Assembly: GCA_951640165.1 (NCBI GenBank)
Contig: OX621246.1
Span: 6,907,001-6,971,000 of the forward strand
Source: Pseudoips prasinana
Taxonomy: Eukaryota; Arthropoda; Insecta; Lepidoptera; Nolidae
DNA: 64,000 nucleotides
Direction of reading: 5' to 3'
Positions 54,013-63,915 of this stretch are shown here, piece by piece. Within the stretch, counting starts at the first letter, position 1. Each line of letters starts with the position of its first letter. Under the pieces are notes generated by a model. The model worked only from the letters and a program-made list of their open reading frames with translations. It did not search any database and was not told where the DNA came from. Both the position numbers and the translations under genes were made by a program.

Positions 54013-54203
54013 TCAAACAATTACACATTTGCGGACCAATGTTCGCAAAATACGGTACTATTACTAAGAAAATTAAGTAGATTCATCATATAATCATATC
54101 AGCTGAAAGACGCCTACTGCTGGACAGAGCCCAGCACAAAGACTTCCACAATTGCTGGTCTTGCATTAACTCAAGGTTTTCCATCGACCCAGTTATTTAA
54201 ATA
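54013..54203 (+). repeat. Tandem duplicate, left copy, with RTE 3'-tail fragment
   Basis: CAATTACACATTTGCGGACC through GACCCAGTTATTTAAAT. It recurs at 54,533-54,745 on the far side of a Helitron. Positions 54,093-54,190 are a diverged 3' end of the RTE LINE (ATCAGCTGAAAGACGCC, CTGCTGGACAGAGCCC), minus strand. Confidence 0.85.
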
Positions 54204-54532
54204 CTAGCTGTGCCCCGCGGTTAAACTTTATAAATTATCACAGCTCCTCCCCCGTAGGTGATAGCGTGATAATAAGTAGCCTGTATGTTGACCCGACCTC
54301 TTTTATTGATTGATTTGATTAATTAATTTGATTGATTAATTTGAAATTAATCCATGCAGTACTTTTTGAGTTTAGCCCGGACATACATACAGACAAACAG
54401 ATAAATAGACAAAAATTCTAAAAACTATATTTTTTGCTTCGATATCGATTGTAGATCACGCCCCAAGTATCCTTTTAATAAAATATTCAATGTACAGTTT
54501 TGACTTTCCTATGATTTTATTATATGTATAGA
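54204..54532 (-). mobile_element. Non-autonomous Helitron at a tandem-duplication junction
   Basis: The minus-strand start TCTATACATATAATAAAATC and end GGGGCACAGCTAG followed by T match the 20.27-kb copy, although the usual 3' hairpin is partly deleted here. The start borders the second duplicate directly. Confidence 0.75.
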
Positions 54533-54745
54533 CAATTACACATTTACAGACCAATGTTCGCAAAATACGGTACTATTACTAAGAAAACAAAGTAGATTTG
54601 TAGTAATTAAATATTTAAATCCTCATCATCATCACATTAGCTGAAACACAACGCCCACTGCTGGACAGAGCCCTGCACAAAGATTTCCACAATTGCTGGT
54701 CTTGCACTAACTCAAGGTTTTCCATGGACCCAGTTATTTAAATAT
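54533..54745 (+). repeat. Tandem duplicate, right copy
   Basis: Same order of sequence as 54,013-54,203 with scattered substitutions and without the Helitron; includes the RTE tail fragment at 54,630-54,735. Confidence 0.85.
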
Positions 54746-54899
54746 TTGCATTTAATTTTGTTACACGTTTGATAACGTTACAATTTCTCAGAAATGGGAA
54801 TAAAAGGAAGGTCGAGGCTTTTATTATAGTTGATTGTAATTAGTAGAAATTCTTATTATATTTACTTAAAATTTATGTACACACAATTAAACATTATAT

Positions 54900-55900
54900 A
54901 TGTAATAAAGACAAATAGAATAAATCTTTTTCAGAAGAGCCGTGAAAGGAGATAGTATCAGTACTCATAGAAAAAATAATCCGTGACAAGACTTACGTAC
55001 TTATAATATACAGTACATTAAACAAACATAAATAAATATTACTCATATGATAAATATAGAAGAAAAGAAAGAATTAGAATTCCGCATGCCAGACGGCAGA
55101 TTTACATTTTGACCGCCTGGAAAATTATGGTTCAGTTTTGTGAGCAGAAAAGTTAAGGAAGGATTTAAGGTGTGATTTACAAGAGGGATCAGGAGAGTGT
55201 CTAAACTGTCTCGTAGGTAGGATTATGGAGAAATTTGCAGAAGAAACATAATATTTGGCAATTTCTGCAAAAAAGATTGGGAGCCACTTGAGATATTTGC
55301 GAATGTGAGAGATAAGGTCGTATTTGCGTAGATTAAAGATAATACATAAAATGACACATATTATTATGTACATTTTGCAATCGTTCAAGTTTATTTAATA
55401 GCTCCTCAGTAACATCCAAATAACAGGCGCGGGCGTCAGAGTAGTCTAATATGGTTATAGTTGTATGAAGTTTGGGCTACAGTAATCTTAGTTTTCAAGG
55501 GCAAGAAACTGAAGGCATTTAAGCAAATGAAACGCGTAGTGGGTCTTTTTACTGACCTCACAAATATGCCATGGTATTTTTGATCTAAAACGACTCCCAG
55601 GTTTTTTATTTTTTCTGCGCAAGTTTGTGGACTCCCGTAATAAAGGGAACACGAAGCATCGTCCAACCCATTGCATTTGCCTTTTCCCTATGGTTATGGC
55701 CTACCATTTATAGGGGTTTATGTAAATACCAAAAGATCTCGGCTATTGGCTTATTGCATCAAGATCGTTGTAATAGCAGCACGGGTTTTATTTCAACTGT
55801 AATGGCGATATAGCTGTAGGTCGTCAGCATAGAGATGACAGTTTGAGGAAATTACTCTTTATGGAGTTTATGAAAGGTACATAAGTTAGTTAATATGACA
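54900..55900 (-). pseudogene. Degenerate LINE ORF2 C-terminal half and 3' UTR
   Basis: Minus-strand frames give KIKNLGVVLDQKYHG (about 55,565-55,610), THYAFHLLKCLQF and FLPLKTKITVAQT (about 55,490-55,545). The LNKLERLQ and FCRNCQILC-type C-terminal blocks down to 55,130 follow. The order matches the post-catalytic part of CR1/Jockey-like ORF2. Stops and frame changes abound. The 3' UTR resembles that at 16.2-16.4 kb. Confidence 0.65.
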
Positions 55901-56029
55901 TAGAGCTATTTGGTTTTAACTGTTATATTTACTCTGTAGTCTTTACCATATTTGTATATTTTTCATTAATTTCCATATTTTTATTTTAAATATTTGCAAT
56001 AAAAGCCTTTGATTTTTTATTGTCAGAAT

Positions 56030-56200
56030 GCGTTTTGAATTCTCGATACGAATCTATTTTTATTGTCTCCTTGATATGACACATGTAAGTTATCCTTGGT
56101 CTGCCCTGATTTATCATTGCCTAAATGTTTCCTTCCATTAAGTTTCTTATGAAAATGTCATTCCGTATTGTATCAACATCTTTCCTCTTCTACTATTATC
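56030..56200 (-). pseudogene. RTE-type LINE C-terminal fragment
   Basis: The minus strand reads RNDIFIRNLMEGNI, then NQGRPRITYMCHIKE, the terminal GRGRPRxTYL motif of RTE-like proteins, with one stop. Very short remnant. Confidence 0.5.
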
Positions 56201-57889
56201 GAAGAAAAGAACTGCTGGAAATAGAAGATGAGAAATACAAGTTCCATAAATGAAAATTTATGGAACTATATACTTAAATTTACACTTGAAGTGCTTCCAT
56301 AAATATAGTAAATACAAAATTCAGTCATTACGAAAATAATAAAAATATTATAAAAATGGTAATTTTTCCTTTTAAGAAGTAAAACCAAATATTACTTTTG
56401 TTTAAATAATAGGAAAGAGTACTCAAGATATCATAATTAAGAAACGTGACTTCAAATACGAGTCGAGATAGTATTAAACAATGATCATATTATTTCAACA
56501 AACGCCTCTTATCTGCGAAACTCCTCTGCAAACTAACATTTATGTAGAAAATCTTATTTGCATTTTGCATATTGATAAGGAGTAGGTATGAATATAATTT
56601 CTCTTCAAGTGCAAAATTACCACTTAACGGTTCCATTTCCATTGCACTTTCTTGAATTGGATTGTAACCGCAAGCCGATAGAATACGATTATCCGAATAG
56701 AAGCGATTCAAAATCGTTTTAGGTACAATTTTCAGTTCTGTACTGCATCGTCGACTTAAAGCATTATTACGCGATCATACTTTGCCATTATGCCAGCCAA
56801 CAGACATTCATAGGGGGTATGTTATGTTTGGTCTTTCGGTTCGTGGTCTACACTCGAGAAGTTTTCCGCTCTATACTTTAGTGAAAAACCACCTGATGAG
56901 CCTCTGGATTTGTGACTGTATCATGAACACGTTTGATTTTGATTTAATGCACATAACATTTCGCATTGGTTAGCTTATCACTACTGCTTACTAAACCATG
57001 TCTGCTAAGAAAACTACTGTTGTTTGTTGAATTACAACAAGAAACGCAGCGCACCTTGTATTATTATCTGTTGGTTTGTACGGTTGGCTATCTCATTATT
57101 CCCTTTTTACCACCCAGTTTAGAACCAGTTCTGTCATTTGTAGATACATGAGAGTATCTGAACGACTTATTTATATTTGCGCAATCCATATAAGTCGATA
57201 TTATATGTGCTGGATATGCTTTTTGTTCATGTAAGTGTGAAAGGAACGAATTACAGAAAAGTATATAATATACTATTTGTTTTTGTTGCATATCTAGTCT
57301 GTTTTTGTAAAACGATTGCCACATTACTTTGATCGCATAATCGTGTCGTGTTAGGACCTTTAAACTTTGTTCTTATTAGGTTCCGAACGTTATTGGCTTG
57401 AGCTAGGGTGTAATGGTCTTTCTTCCGGGTTCTTATTGTATTTGTGGGTGATATGTATCGTCCGAAACTTGCGTTATATTGGTTTTTCAGCAATATATAT
57501 GTTCTATCAATCGTTAACATTAAGAATGATCTCAGTATGACGATGGACGACAGCTCTTCTTTCAATGATTTTTATTTTTTTTTTACTTAAATAAACCGTT
57601 CAACCAACATGTTTACGCCATTTCAATTCTTTCATGTCTTTTACGAGACGAGCCCATTAGTGTTTATTATACTGAATAACGTCTTATACTAGGGTCCATA
57701 TTGGCTCACATAAAATTATTGATCATATTTTTTTTTCTTACTACCACTTTGTGTTCATAATCATCACTATTCATAATTTTATGTTTCATACTTTTTTTTT
57801 TCATACATTTTTGTTAATATCATCGGAACTCATAACCGTTACTACCAAGAAAAGTGTGAAATCATATATTTTTTATTTTGTCTGTTTGT
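56201..57889. other. No assigned gene; two unexplained minus-strand ORFs
   Basis: The frame at 56,490-56,711 is open upstream to about 56,770 and reads ILSACGYNPIQESAMEMEPL. The frame at 57,251-57,565 reads YNASFGRYISPTNTIRTRKK. Both have ordinary-looking composition but no motif I recognise. They could be decayed exons or transposase pieces. The rest is AT-rich. Confidence 0.3.
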
Positions 57890-58062
57890 CTGTAGTTAAG
57901 TCCGTGGTCAATTAAAAAAAACTGCAGGAATTTATTTTGCATGAATAGTACTAAGAGGTCGGGTCCACATATAGGCTACATACTATCACGCTATCACCCA
58001 CGGGGGAGAAGCTGTGATAATTTATAAAATTTTACGCGGGTAAAACCGTGGGGCACAGCTAG
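57890..58062 (+). repeat. Helitron 3' portion
   Basis: Ends GCGGGTAAAACCGTGGGGCACAGCTAG in pieces that match the 20.27-kb element, followed by T. The 5' terminus was not found. Confidence 0.7.
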
Positions 58063-58549
58063 TTAGTATAAATTATTTTTTATGGACACTAAACAATATT
58101 TACAACTGTTTATAATATATAATGGATAGCCTTATAAGTTATATTGAACGGCAATAGACGGACAGATGAATGTTAGGACGAAATTTTAACTTTTCTATTG
58201 CGTTATGTGTTAAATGTTTTCGTTAACCTTGGTAATCCAACTCCATATTATAATTCAAATTAGTAGAATAATAGGTATGTTTGGTAAGAGATATTGCTCT
58301 CTAATGTAATCAATTTAATATAGATATGATAAAATAATACTATTCGATTTGATAATCAAATGTATCGGTAGGTGGTTATGTATTAATTACATTATTATCA
58401 TAGGAATGGATAATAATTATGGAGTCAATATTAGTTCAATAAATGCAATAAAAATTAACCTAAATTGTTTATCACTGCGGTATATAGGTAGTATAACTTT
58501 GTTAGGGACCAGATTAATGCATATTTGAAAAAATATGCATTAATCTATC
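58063..58549. other. No gene; perfect hairpin at 58,511-58,546
   Basis: AT-rich. AGATTAATGCATATT, six-base loop TGAAAA and its exact complement form a 15-bp stem at 58,511-58,546. Segments around 58,120-58,320 are shared with 60,520-60,720 (ATGGATAGCC, ATAAGTTA, AATTAGTAGAAT). Confidence 0.5.
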
Positions 58550-58770
58550 GTTATCGTTATCGTATGGGCATTGGTTACCCTGGTGTCAGAGTTGTTCAAG
58601 CCGCTCATTACGCCTCAGACATGGCTAATCGACGATTGTCTAATGACAATGTCCTCCAAAGCATGGAGACGCTCATATACAAACCACATTAATAGTCACC
58701 CATCTATGGACTGACGGCGTGCCTAGGTGCTTAACCTCGCCGATCCCTTACGGACCGATGAGTGCAACCA
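58550..58770 (-). repeat. SINE family C 3' portion, reverse
   Basis: CCTGGTGTCAGAGTTGTTCA, AGCCGCTCATTACGCCTCAG and neighbouring text are the reversed counterpart of 10,862-11,015. Confidence 0.5.
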
Positions 58771-58842
58771 TGAGCGCTTAAAAACTGACAGGTGTCATGA
58801 AAGTATTCTTACAGCGGTCGCACATTATACGAGTATATTGCG

Positions 58843-58987
58843 TAGCACTGCGTCGCCACGTTCGTAAGTATATTCGTAGTGTTGTAGCACTGAATATTAT
58901 ACTGTAGCACTGGCCAGTAATCTTTTAACGAGTGCAAGTATAACTTGCCGTAGCACTTCTTAATATTAATATACTAAGAAGTGCTAC
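58843..58987. repeat. Cluster of GTAGCACT octamers
   Basis: GTAGCACT at 58,843, 58,884, 58,904 and 58,950, and its complement at 58,980. The last two form a hairpin CGTAGCACTTCTTA...TAAGAAGTGCTACG (58,949-58,988). Confidence 0.8.
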
Positions 58988-59512
58988 GACCAGTTAGTGC
59001 ACTACGTAGTAGGTTGTTATTCCACATGAATCACGTGTAATATGGGTATAATGTTATATAATATAATAGACATACCACGGTATTGTAAATAATTGTACAG
59101 AATAATGTCAGATTAAATCAGTTTGAGGGCCAGTGCGCAGTTTCTTTTATCTAGTTTTGGTCCTAATTGTACACCATATCTATTACTAAAAACCAAGTAA
59201 TAATTGTTACTTGTCCATGTTTTGGTGGTTTCAATATTTTGCATAAATTTTACTATACCTTGTAGTGTTAATCATGTATGCATGTGTTGTGTTTTTATGA
59301 GTTTCTAGTGAAAGGTTTGCAAAACAAACAAAAGGGTACAATTTATGCTAATATTCTCAGCTTCAGTATTTACGGGACGTGCATACTTCTTGCCTGACAA
59401 CAGGCAAGTTCCGCGAGATTTTAGATAAACCTACTAATTCTACTTTGCTAAAGAAAATATGTCTAATTTGACTTTATTTAAAAGAAATTTATATTGAGTG
59501 ATTTTGCAAATG
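58988..59512. other. No gene; possible polyadenylation signal of the cysteine-rich gene
   Basis: AT-rich. On the minus strand an AATAAA lies at about 59,478-59,473, some 440 nt past the stop codon of the cysteine-rich gene. Confidence 0.35.
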
Positions 59513-59586
59513 TTTATATTGAGGAAAGATAATTGAATAATGTTAAAGGATTTAAACATTATTCAATTATCTATCCTCAATATAAA
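59513..59586. repeat. Long hairpin
   Basis: TTTATATTGAGGAAAGATAA and its continuation pair with 59,550-59,586. The stem is about 34 bp with one clear mismatch and a very short loop. It lies within the possible 3' UTR of the cysteine-rich gene. Confidence 0.85.
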
Positions 59587-59916
59587 ACTTTAATCAGAAA
59601 TTAACATTAAAGTGAGGATACAAAATATTCTCTATGAATAGCTATTAGTTAACTATAATTATTAGTTAAGTATAGCTATTAGTTAAGTATAACTGTTACC
59701 TTAGATGTATTGAATATCAAAGTTTCAATAAATTTCTCGGTTTTTGGAATCGTTTCATAGTTTTGATAGTTTTTGTTTACTCTGAACCGTACATGTGAAA
59801 TTGGGTGTAGTCAGCATCTTAAGATATTTGTAGATCACTTGAATACACGTGATTTTTAAAATAGAAACAAAACCGCTAAAATAATAAATTTATAACTAAT
59901 AATAATTCAGTTAACA
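59587..59916. other. Presumed 3' UTR or flank; ATTAGTTAA repeats
   Basis: Positions 59,638-59,692 carry TAGCTATTAGTTAA/TATAATTATTAGTTAA repeats. No other signal. Confidence 0.4.
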
Positions 59917-60053
59917 TTATTTCGAAGGCGATCGACATATTGGCAGAGGTTCACAGCCGGGACATTCAGGTGGTATGTACACGAAGCACTCTTCTTCTCC
60001 GATGCAGACGTGGTCTCCACACACATCTAAAGACGAGAGGCAGGATCTGTATG
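59917..60053 (-). CDS. Last exon of a cysteine-rich host protein
   Basis: Minus-strand exon after a consensus acceptor (TTGTTACAG at 60,062-60,054). It supplies two bases to complete a split Thr codon, then 44 codons and TAA at 59,919-59,917. It encodes seven Cys, for example SCLSSLDVCGDHVCIGEEEC and ECPGCEPLPIC. The phase agrees exactly with the donor of the exon at 62,005-62,062. Dense, regularly spaced Cys suggests a disulfide-rich secreted or extracellular domain. I do not recognise the family, and the function is unknown. It is the only sequence in the window that looks like a maintained host gene. Confidence 0.7.
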
Positions 60054-60146
60054 CTGTAACAATGATGGTATATTTTTTGTACCGTAGTTTATTATATAAG
60101 CTACATACAGAGGCCAGTTTTAATAGAGACTAGCTAATTGATACTT

Positions 60147-60338
60147 GACTGTACGTGTGGCGCAGCGGCTTAGATAGTCGCCTCGCCGCTTCGTGTCGCG
60201 GGTTCGAGTCCCGTGCCGGACAAATTTGTGTGACCCATAAATAGTTGTTCTGAGTCTGGATGTAATTTGTGTCCGTCTATTATTTGTTTGTAAAGTACTC
60301 CGGGCCACAGGGATTAAATTCCCTAATGCAGGCGTTGG
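60147..60338 (+). repeat. tRNA-derived SINE family B (copy 5, best head)
   Basis: Box A GTGTGGCGCAGCGGCTTAG and box B CGGGTTCGAGTCCCG (60,199-60,213), then GACCCATAAATAGTTGTTCT and CCTAATGCAGGCGTTG. This copy runs 5' to 3' on the plus strand and abuts a reversed copy. Confidence 0.88.
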
Positions 60339-60455
60339 GTACTTTACAGACATATAATAGAAGGACACAAATTACATCCAGACTCAGAACAACTATTTAT
60401 GGTTCTCATAAATAGTTGTCCGGGGTGGGACTCGAACCCCCGACACACGTGCAGT
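60339..60455 (-). repeat. tRNA-derived SINE family B (copy 6), inverted neighbour
   Basis: Starts at GGTACTTTACAGACATATAA and ends with box B (complement of GGGACTCGAACCCC) and ACACGTGCAGTC. It lacks part of the tRNA-like head. With the preceding copy it forms a tail-to-tail inverted repeat. Confidence 0.85.
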
Positions 60456-60822
60456 CTAGCCATTAGTCAGTAGGTAACTAAAGAAGAATATGATATTGTT
60501 ATACTTTCCATTTATAATATGTAATGGATAGCCCTATAAGTTACTGATATATTCAATGGACGGGCAGATGAATGGAAGGACTAAACTACTCCCTTTTTAC
60601 CTTTCTATTGCGGTATGAGTTATATTTTTTCGTTAACTTTAATTATAATTCAAATTAGTAGAATGATAGGTATGTTTCGTTAGAGATGATAAAATCATAT
60701 ATATTCGATTTGATAATAATTACCCAATCACAGAGTTAGCCATCATTCAGTAGGTAACTAAAGAATATGATATTACTATTCTTTCCATGTTATTAACTTA
60801 TCGCAGTAGAAGTATCAATTAA

Positions 60823-61034
60823 TGATCCTGCCTACGAAGCTGGTAGTCCTGGGTTCGAATCCCGGTAAGTGCAAATATTGTGTGATGAGCACGAATATTT
60901 GTTTCTGAGTCATGGATGTTTTCTATGTATATAGTATTTATCTATCTATATAAGTATGTATATCGTCGCTTGGTACCCATAGTACAAGCTTTGCTTAGTT
61001 TGGGGCTAGGATGATCTGTGTGACATTGTCCCGA
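60823..61034 (+). repeat. tRNA-derived SINE family A (copy 3)
   Basis: Head shortened (begins GATCCTGCCTACGAAGC), box B GGGTTCGAATCCC at 60,850-60,862, full body and GTGACATTGTCCC end. Confidence 0.85.
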
Positions 61035-61139
61035 GATATTATTATTATTAGTATAATGATAATTGACACATCTACTGCGATAAGTTCGTTGTTTTAAATT
61101 TTTAAGACCACACCCGTATTATGGGCATTGTGGGCAACG

Positions 61140-61250
61140 GGGGAGTATAAACACCCGCAATTTACGAACACAAAGAACACCCATACTTAGAACATCTATA
61201 AATGGATCACGCAAATAATTGTCCTGTGCAGGAATTGAATGTACATTCTA
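61140..61250 (-). repeat. Degraded SINE family B remnant
   Basis: ACACAAAG, CTTAGAACATCTATAAATGG and CACGCAAATAATTGTCC follow the SINE-B order with many changes. Confidence 0.45.
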
Positions 61251-61259
61251 TGTCAATTG

Positions 61260-61480
61260 CAGTTTCATTAAATCGTCATATGAATAAAATGTCTGTTCAA
61301 CAAGCCACTTTTTAGTCTTATATTTAAACGCATTTCAAGAGCCAGGCTTTCTCACGTTCTCTGGAAGTCTGTTGTAGACGGCCGGGGCCATTGCATGCAC
61401 TAGCCTAGCTGTTTTAGTTAGTTTTAGGTGTCGTGAACTCGGAACACGGACACGGTACAAAGGAGGTAAAAACGACTAGC
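61260..61480 (-). pseudogene. LINE ORF2 C-terminal fragment
   Basis: The minus strand reads TARLVHAMAPAVYNRLPENV with RK following, then a stop and KTKKWLVEQ. This is the C-terminal phrase of CR1-like ORF2 with one break. Confidence 0.6.
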
Positions 61481-61615
61481 TTAATCACAACGTCATACGT
61501 GCTAACACTCATTTGTATTACTGCCTATTTTTTATTTCTTAGGTACTAGTTTTGTCCATCCCTAGGTTGTATTGAAGAAATTGCAGTTAGCGATAAGACC
61601 GCCCTTTATACACAA

Positions 61616-61800
61616 CTAGCTGTGTCCTGCGGTTTTACCCGCGTTAAACTTTATACATTATAGCCTATGTGTTAATCCAGGGTGTCAGCTAACTCTATAC
61701 CGAATTTTATTAAAAACGTTCCAGCCGTTTAGCCGTGAAGAAGTAACAAACATACACACGCACACACTCACAAACTTTCGCCCTTATAATATTAGTGCGA
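61616..61800 (-). mobile_element. Non-autonomous Helitron, second family, 185 bp
   Basis: On the minus strand it starts TCGCACTAATATTATAAGGG after A and ends with a GCGGGTAAAACCGC hairpin and GGACACAGCTAG before T. The body contains CGAAAGTTTGTGAGTG and ACGTTTTTAATAAAATTCGG. Related 5' fragment at 19,718. Confidence 0.75.
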
Positions 61801-62004
61801 TTTATAATAATTGTTTCAGTAATTGATTCGTTATTTCTGGCGTACCATAAAGAGTTTTGTATTCCATTGTCTGTAACGTTTGCCGCTTGTCGTATTTCTG
61901 TAAATTTAACTATAATACGGGTAACAATTTGGTTAGATTTCACATTTTCAATAGGGGAAAATTAATACATGATCTCTTGGATTGATTACTATTGCGATAC
62001 TTAC

Positions 62005-62062
62005 TATCAATGCATTCTCCATCAAAGCAGCAGCCTCCGCAACATTGTTCATGGTCGACACA
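62005..62062 (-). CDS. Internal exon of the cysteine-rich host protein
   Basis: A 58-nt exon between a strong acceptor (TTTTTTTATTTCTCAG ending at 62,063) and a consensus donor (GTAAGT from 62,004). It encodes CVDHEQCCGGCCFDGECID plus one base, which joins the next exon in phase. Six of 19 residues are Cys. It is too short to be seen as an ORF gene and is recognised only by its splice sites and composition. The upstream exon, which must end in phase 0 and should carry the signal peptide, was not found before 64,000. Confidence 0.68.
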
Positions 62063-62149
62063 CTGAGAAATAAAAAAAGCAATCATTAGTAGGTATATTA
62101 TCGTATACAATATTGCATTGTGAGCTTGACAACTATATAAGTGTATGTA

Positions 62150-62284
62150 CAGATAGCCACACATCCAGCTACCCCAATCGGACAAATTTCTTTTAAATAT
62201 TTTCAACTTTATCACATAAGCATAAGGTCCACTTGCAATTGGGGAAATTTGACAGATTTGAGTAGCTTGATGTGCTGGCGTCTG
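62150..62284. mobile_element. Fold-back MITE (copy 2)
   Basis: Same terminal inverted repeats as the 13.6-kb copy, TA on both sides (62,148-62,149; 62,285-62,286), but a longer centre (135 bp in total) and a diverged left arm. Confidence 0.75.
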
Positions 62285-62286
62285 TA

Positions 62287-62999
62287 TATATCCAAGTGTT
62301 GAATTAATTTCATTACATTTTATACAATGGCTGATGCCGTTACATACATTTCACACAAAAAGTTATCGATAAAAAAATAGGTTCAGAAATCATTTATTCC
62401 CTTAGAATATAGATCACAGAACCAGATACATTTTGTGTTCAAGCCATATTCTACCTATAACAGACATGGGAATATAGAACCATTAATTATCCTATATTAA
62501 TTACATATATAAATCTTCTTTACAAATGTCATACATTTGTTTATTGGGTAAAAGCAACTTGTTGCCAACTTTAAGAAAGTTTTGACTTAAAATATCTAAA
62601 AGTCAGTTCTCTAATGTTTTTTGGCAATCTGATTGGTTCTCATTTCGATTGCCGAGGGACAAAAAAATGTTTATTTTAGAAAAGTAGACTATCATTCTTC
62701 CAAGCAAAATTCATGTGATATGGATTAAATTTCCACTTTTGGACAGGATCTGTGGCGGAATAGTGCGAGTTGTTAGTTAAGCGATTAATCCATGTACCTA
62801 ACTCACGGACTAATCAGAATCATTATATTTATGGGTTACACAAATAAGCGTTGTACGCGGGAATTCGAACCCGAAACTTGAATCTTTCGTGATAGTAACG
62901 GGGCTATCTCTCACGTCTAGTCCTAGTCTTCCTTTACATGTATATTGATTGAGATCAAACGCTTGTCATGAAAGTTTACTATATATCATAACATGCTTA
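62287..62999. other. No gene; SINE-B relic at 62,800-62,925
   Basis: Mostly AT-rich. ATTTATGGGTTACACAAATA, GGGAATTCGAACCCGAAAC and a degraded head mark a minus-strand SINE-B remnant. Confidence 0.5.
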
Positions 63000-63330
63000 G
63001 TTAGTTAGTCTTCCGGTAGCGTGTTCAACTAAATGTAATGACTGTAATGAGTTCCTCAATTTATATCCCGGGTCGATTCAGTCAGTCGTATAAGTGATTA
63101 TTCCGTTAAGAAAATAATCAGTATCGGCTCAAAGTTTGCAAACTGGTAGCGTTACACCGGAGAGCACGTAAAGCCGTCGGACTTGCACCTGCTCGTTGTT
63201 GACTAGCCTATTCCGTCGGTTCCTGAGAGTAAGGTGATTAGGTGAGGAGGGGAGCATCTGTGTGTTGCTCACACACTGGATTAACGGCTTAGCTATCCAA
63301 CGACTAGCAGACTTAACTCTCCTCGGGACT
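63000..63330 (+). repeat. SINE family C, degraded copy
   Basis: GGTAGCGTGTTCAAC, a decayed box B (CCCGGGTCGATTC) and GGAGAGCACGTAAAGCCGTC in the order of the 18.7-kb copy. Confidence 0.6.
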
Positions 63331-63385
63331 TTTTGGTCTCGAGGATTTCAGCCACTCTATTAAAATTGGTAGCTATCAACATCAG

Positions 63386-63428
63386 GTCATCTATGCAGGA
63401 CATACATATTATGTCCTGCATAGATGAC
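63386..63428. repeat. Perfect 18-bp hairpin
   Basis: GTCATCTATGCAGGACAT, 7-base loop, then the exact complement. Confidence 0.95.
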
Positions 63429-63496
63429 TAGTCTTTACTTAGATTGCACGCCATGACCAAAATTCAATCAAGAGGATATCATATAAATTATGAAAG

Positions 63497-63584
63497 TTAT
63501 AAAATTTGCTCTTTAATCTGATTAAAAACACAATTAATAGAGTGATAAAATTTGCTCTTTAATCTGATTAAAAACACAATTAAT
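63497..63584 (+). repeat. Tandem pair of about 41-46 bp
   Basis: ATAAAATTTGCTCTTTAATC and TGATTAAAAACACAATTAAT occur twice in succession without visible change. Confidence 0.95.
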
Positions 63585-63849
63585 CAGACGCGTGAAATTA
63601 ATTAATACAATTGTAATTCAATTTCAATACAGAATCTATAGCGTCATGTATACAAGTTGACAGATTCGTCGTCCAATGTATAGACTTGGCCATCTGCAAC
63701 GGACTGACAGTCTCGAATCTCCTCGACACAAAGATTTATCTGGTACGGAAATTAAACCCAGCGTCTCGGGAAAATAGTTCTGGAAGTCAGTTGTATGGCT
63801 GAGCCGTTAATACTTTGGTTGACTAGAGACATAAATAAATAATAAATAC

Positions 63850-63915
63850 GCATCATGTCGGCGAATGACGTCCATTGCTGGACAAAGGCCACCCCGAAAG
63901 ATCTCCACAATGGAG
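63850..63915 (-). repeat. RTE LINE 3'-end fragment
   Basis: GCATCATGTCGGCGAATGAC and GCTGGACAAAGGCC follow the 3' end of the RTE LINE at 33,601-33,680, minus strand. Confidence 0.75.

Larger units (their letters stand above)
60054..62004 (-). other. Intron of the cysteine-rich gene, packed with SINEs and a Helitron
   Basis: Donor GTAAGT at 62,004-61,999 and acceptor TTACAG at 60,059-60,054. It contains, in window order, an inverted pair of SINE-B copies, a SINE-A, a SINE-B relic, a LINE C-terminal fragment and a Helitron. The stretches between them (60,456-60,822 and 61,481-61,615) hold nothing recognised. Confidence 0.6.

Noticed and set aside
60147..60215. Possible tRNA gene
   Set aside because: Repeated many times with the same non-tRNA tail; it is a SINE head.
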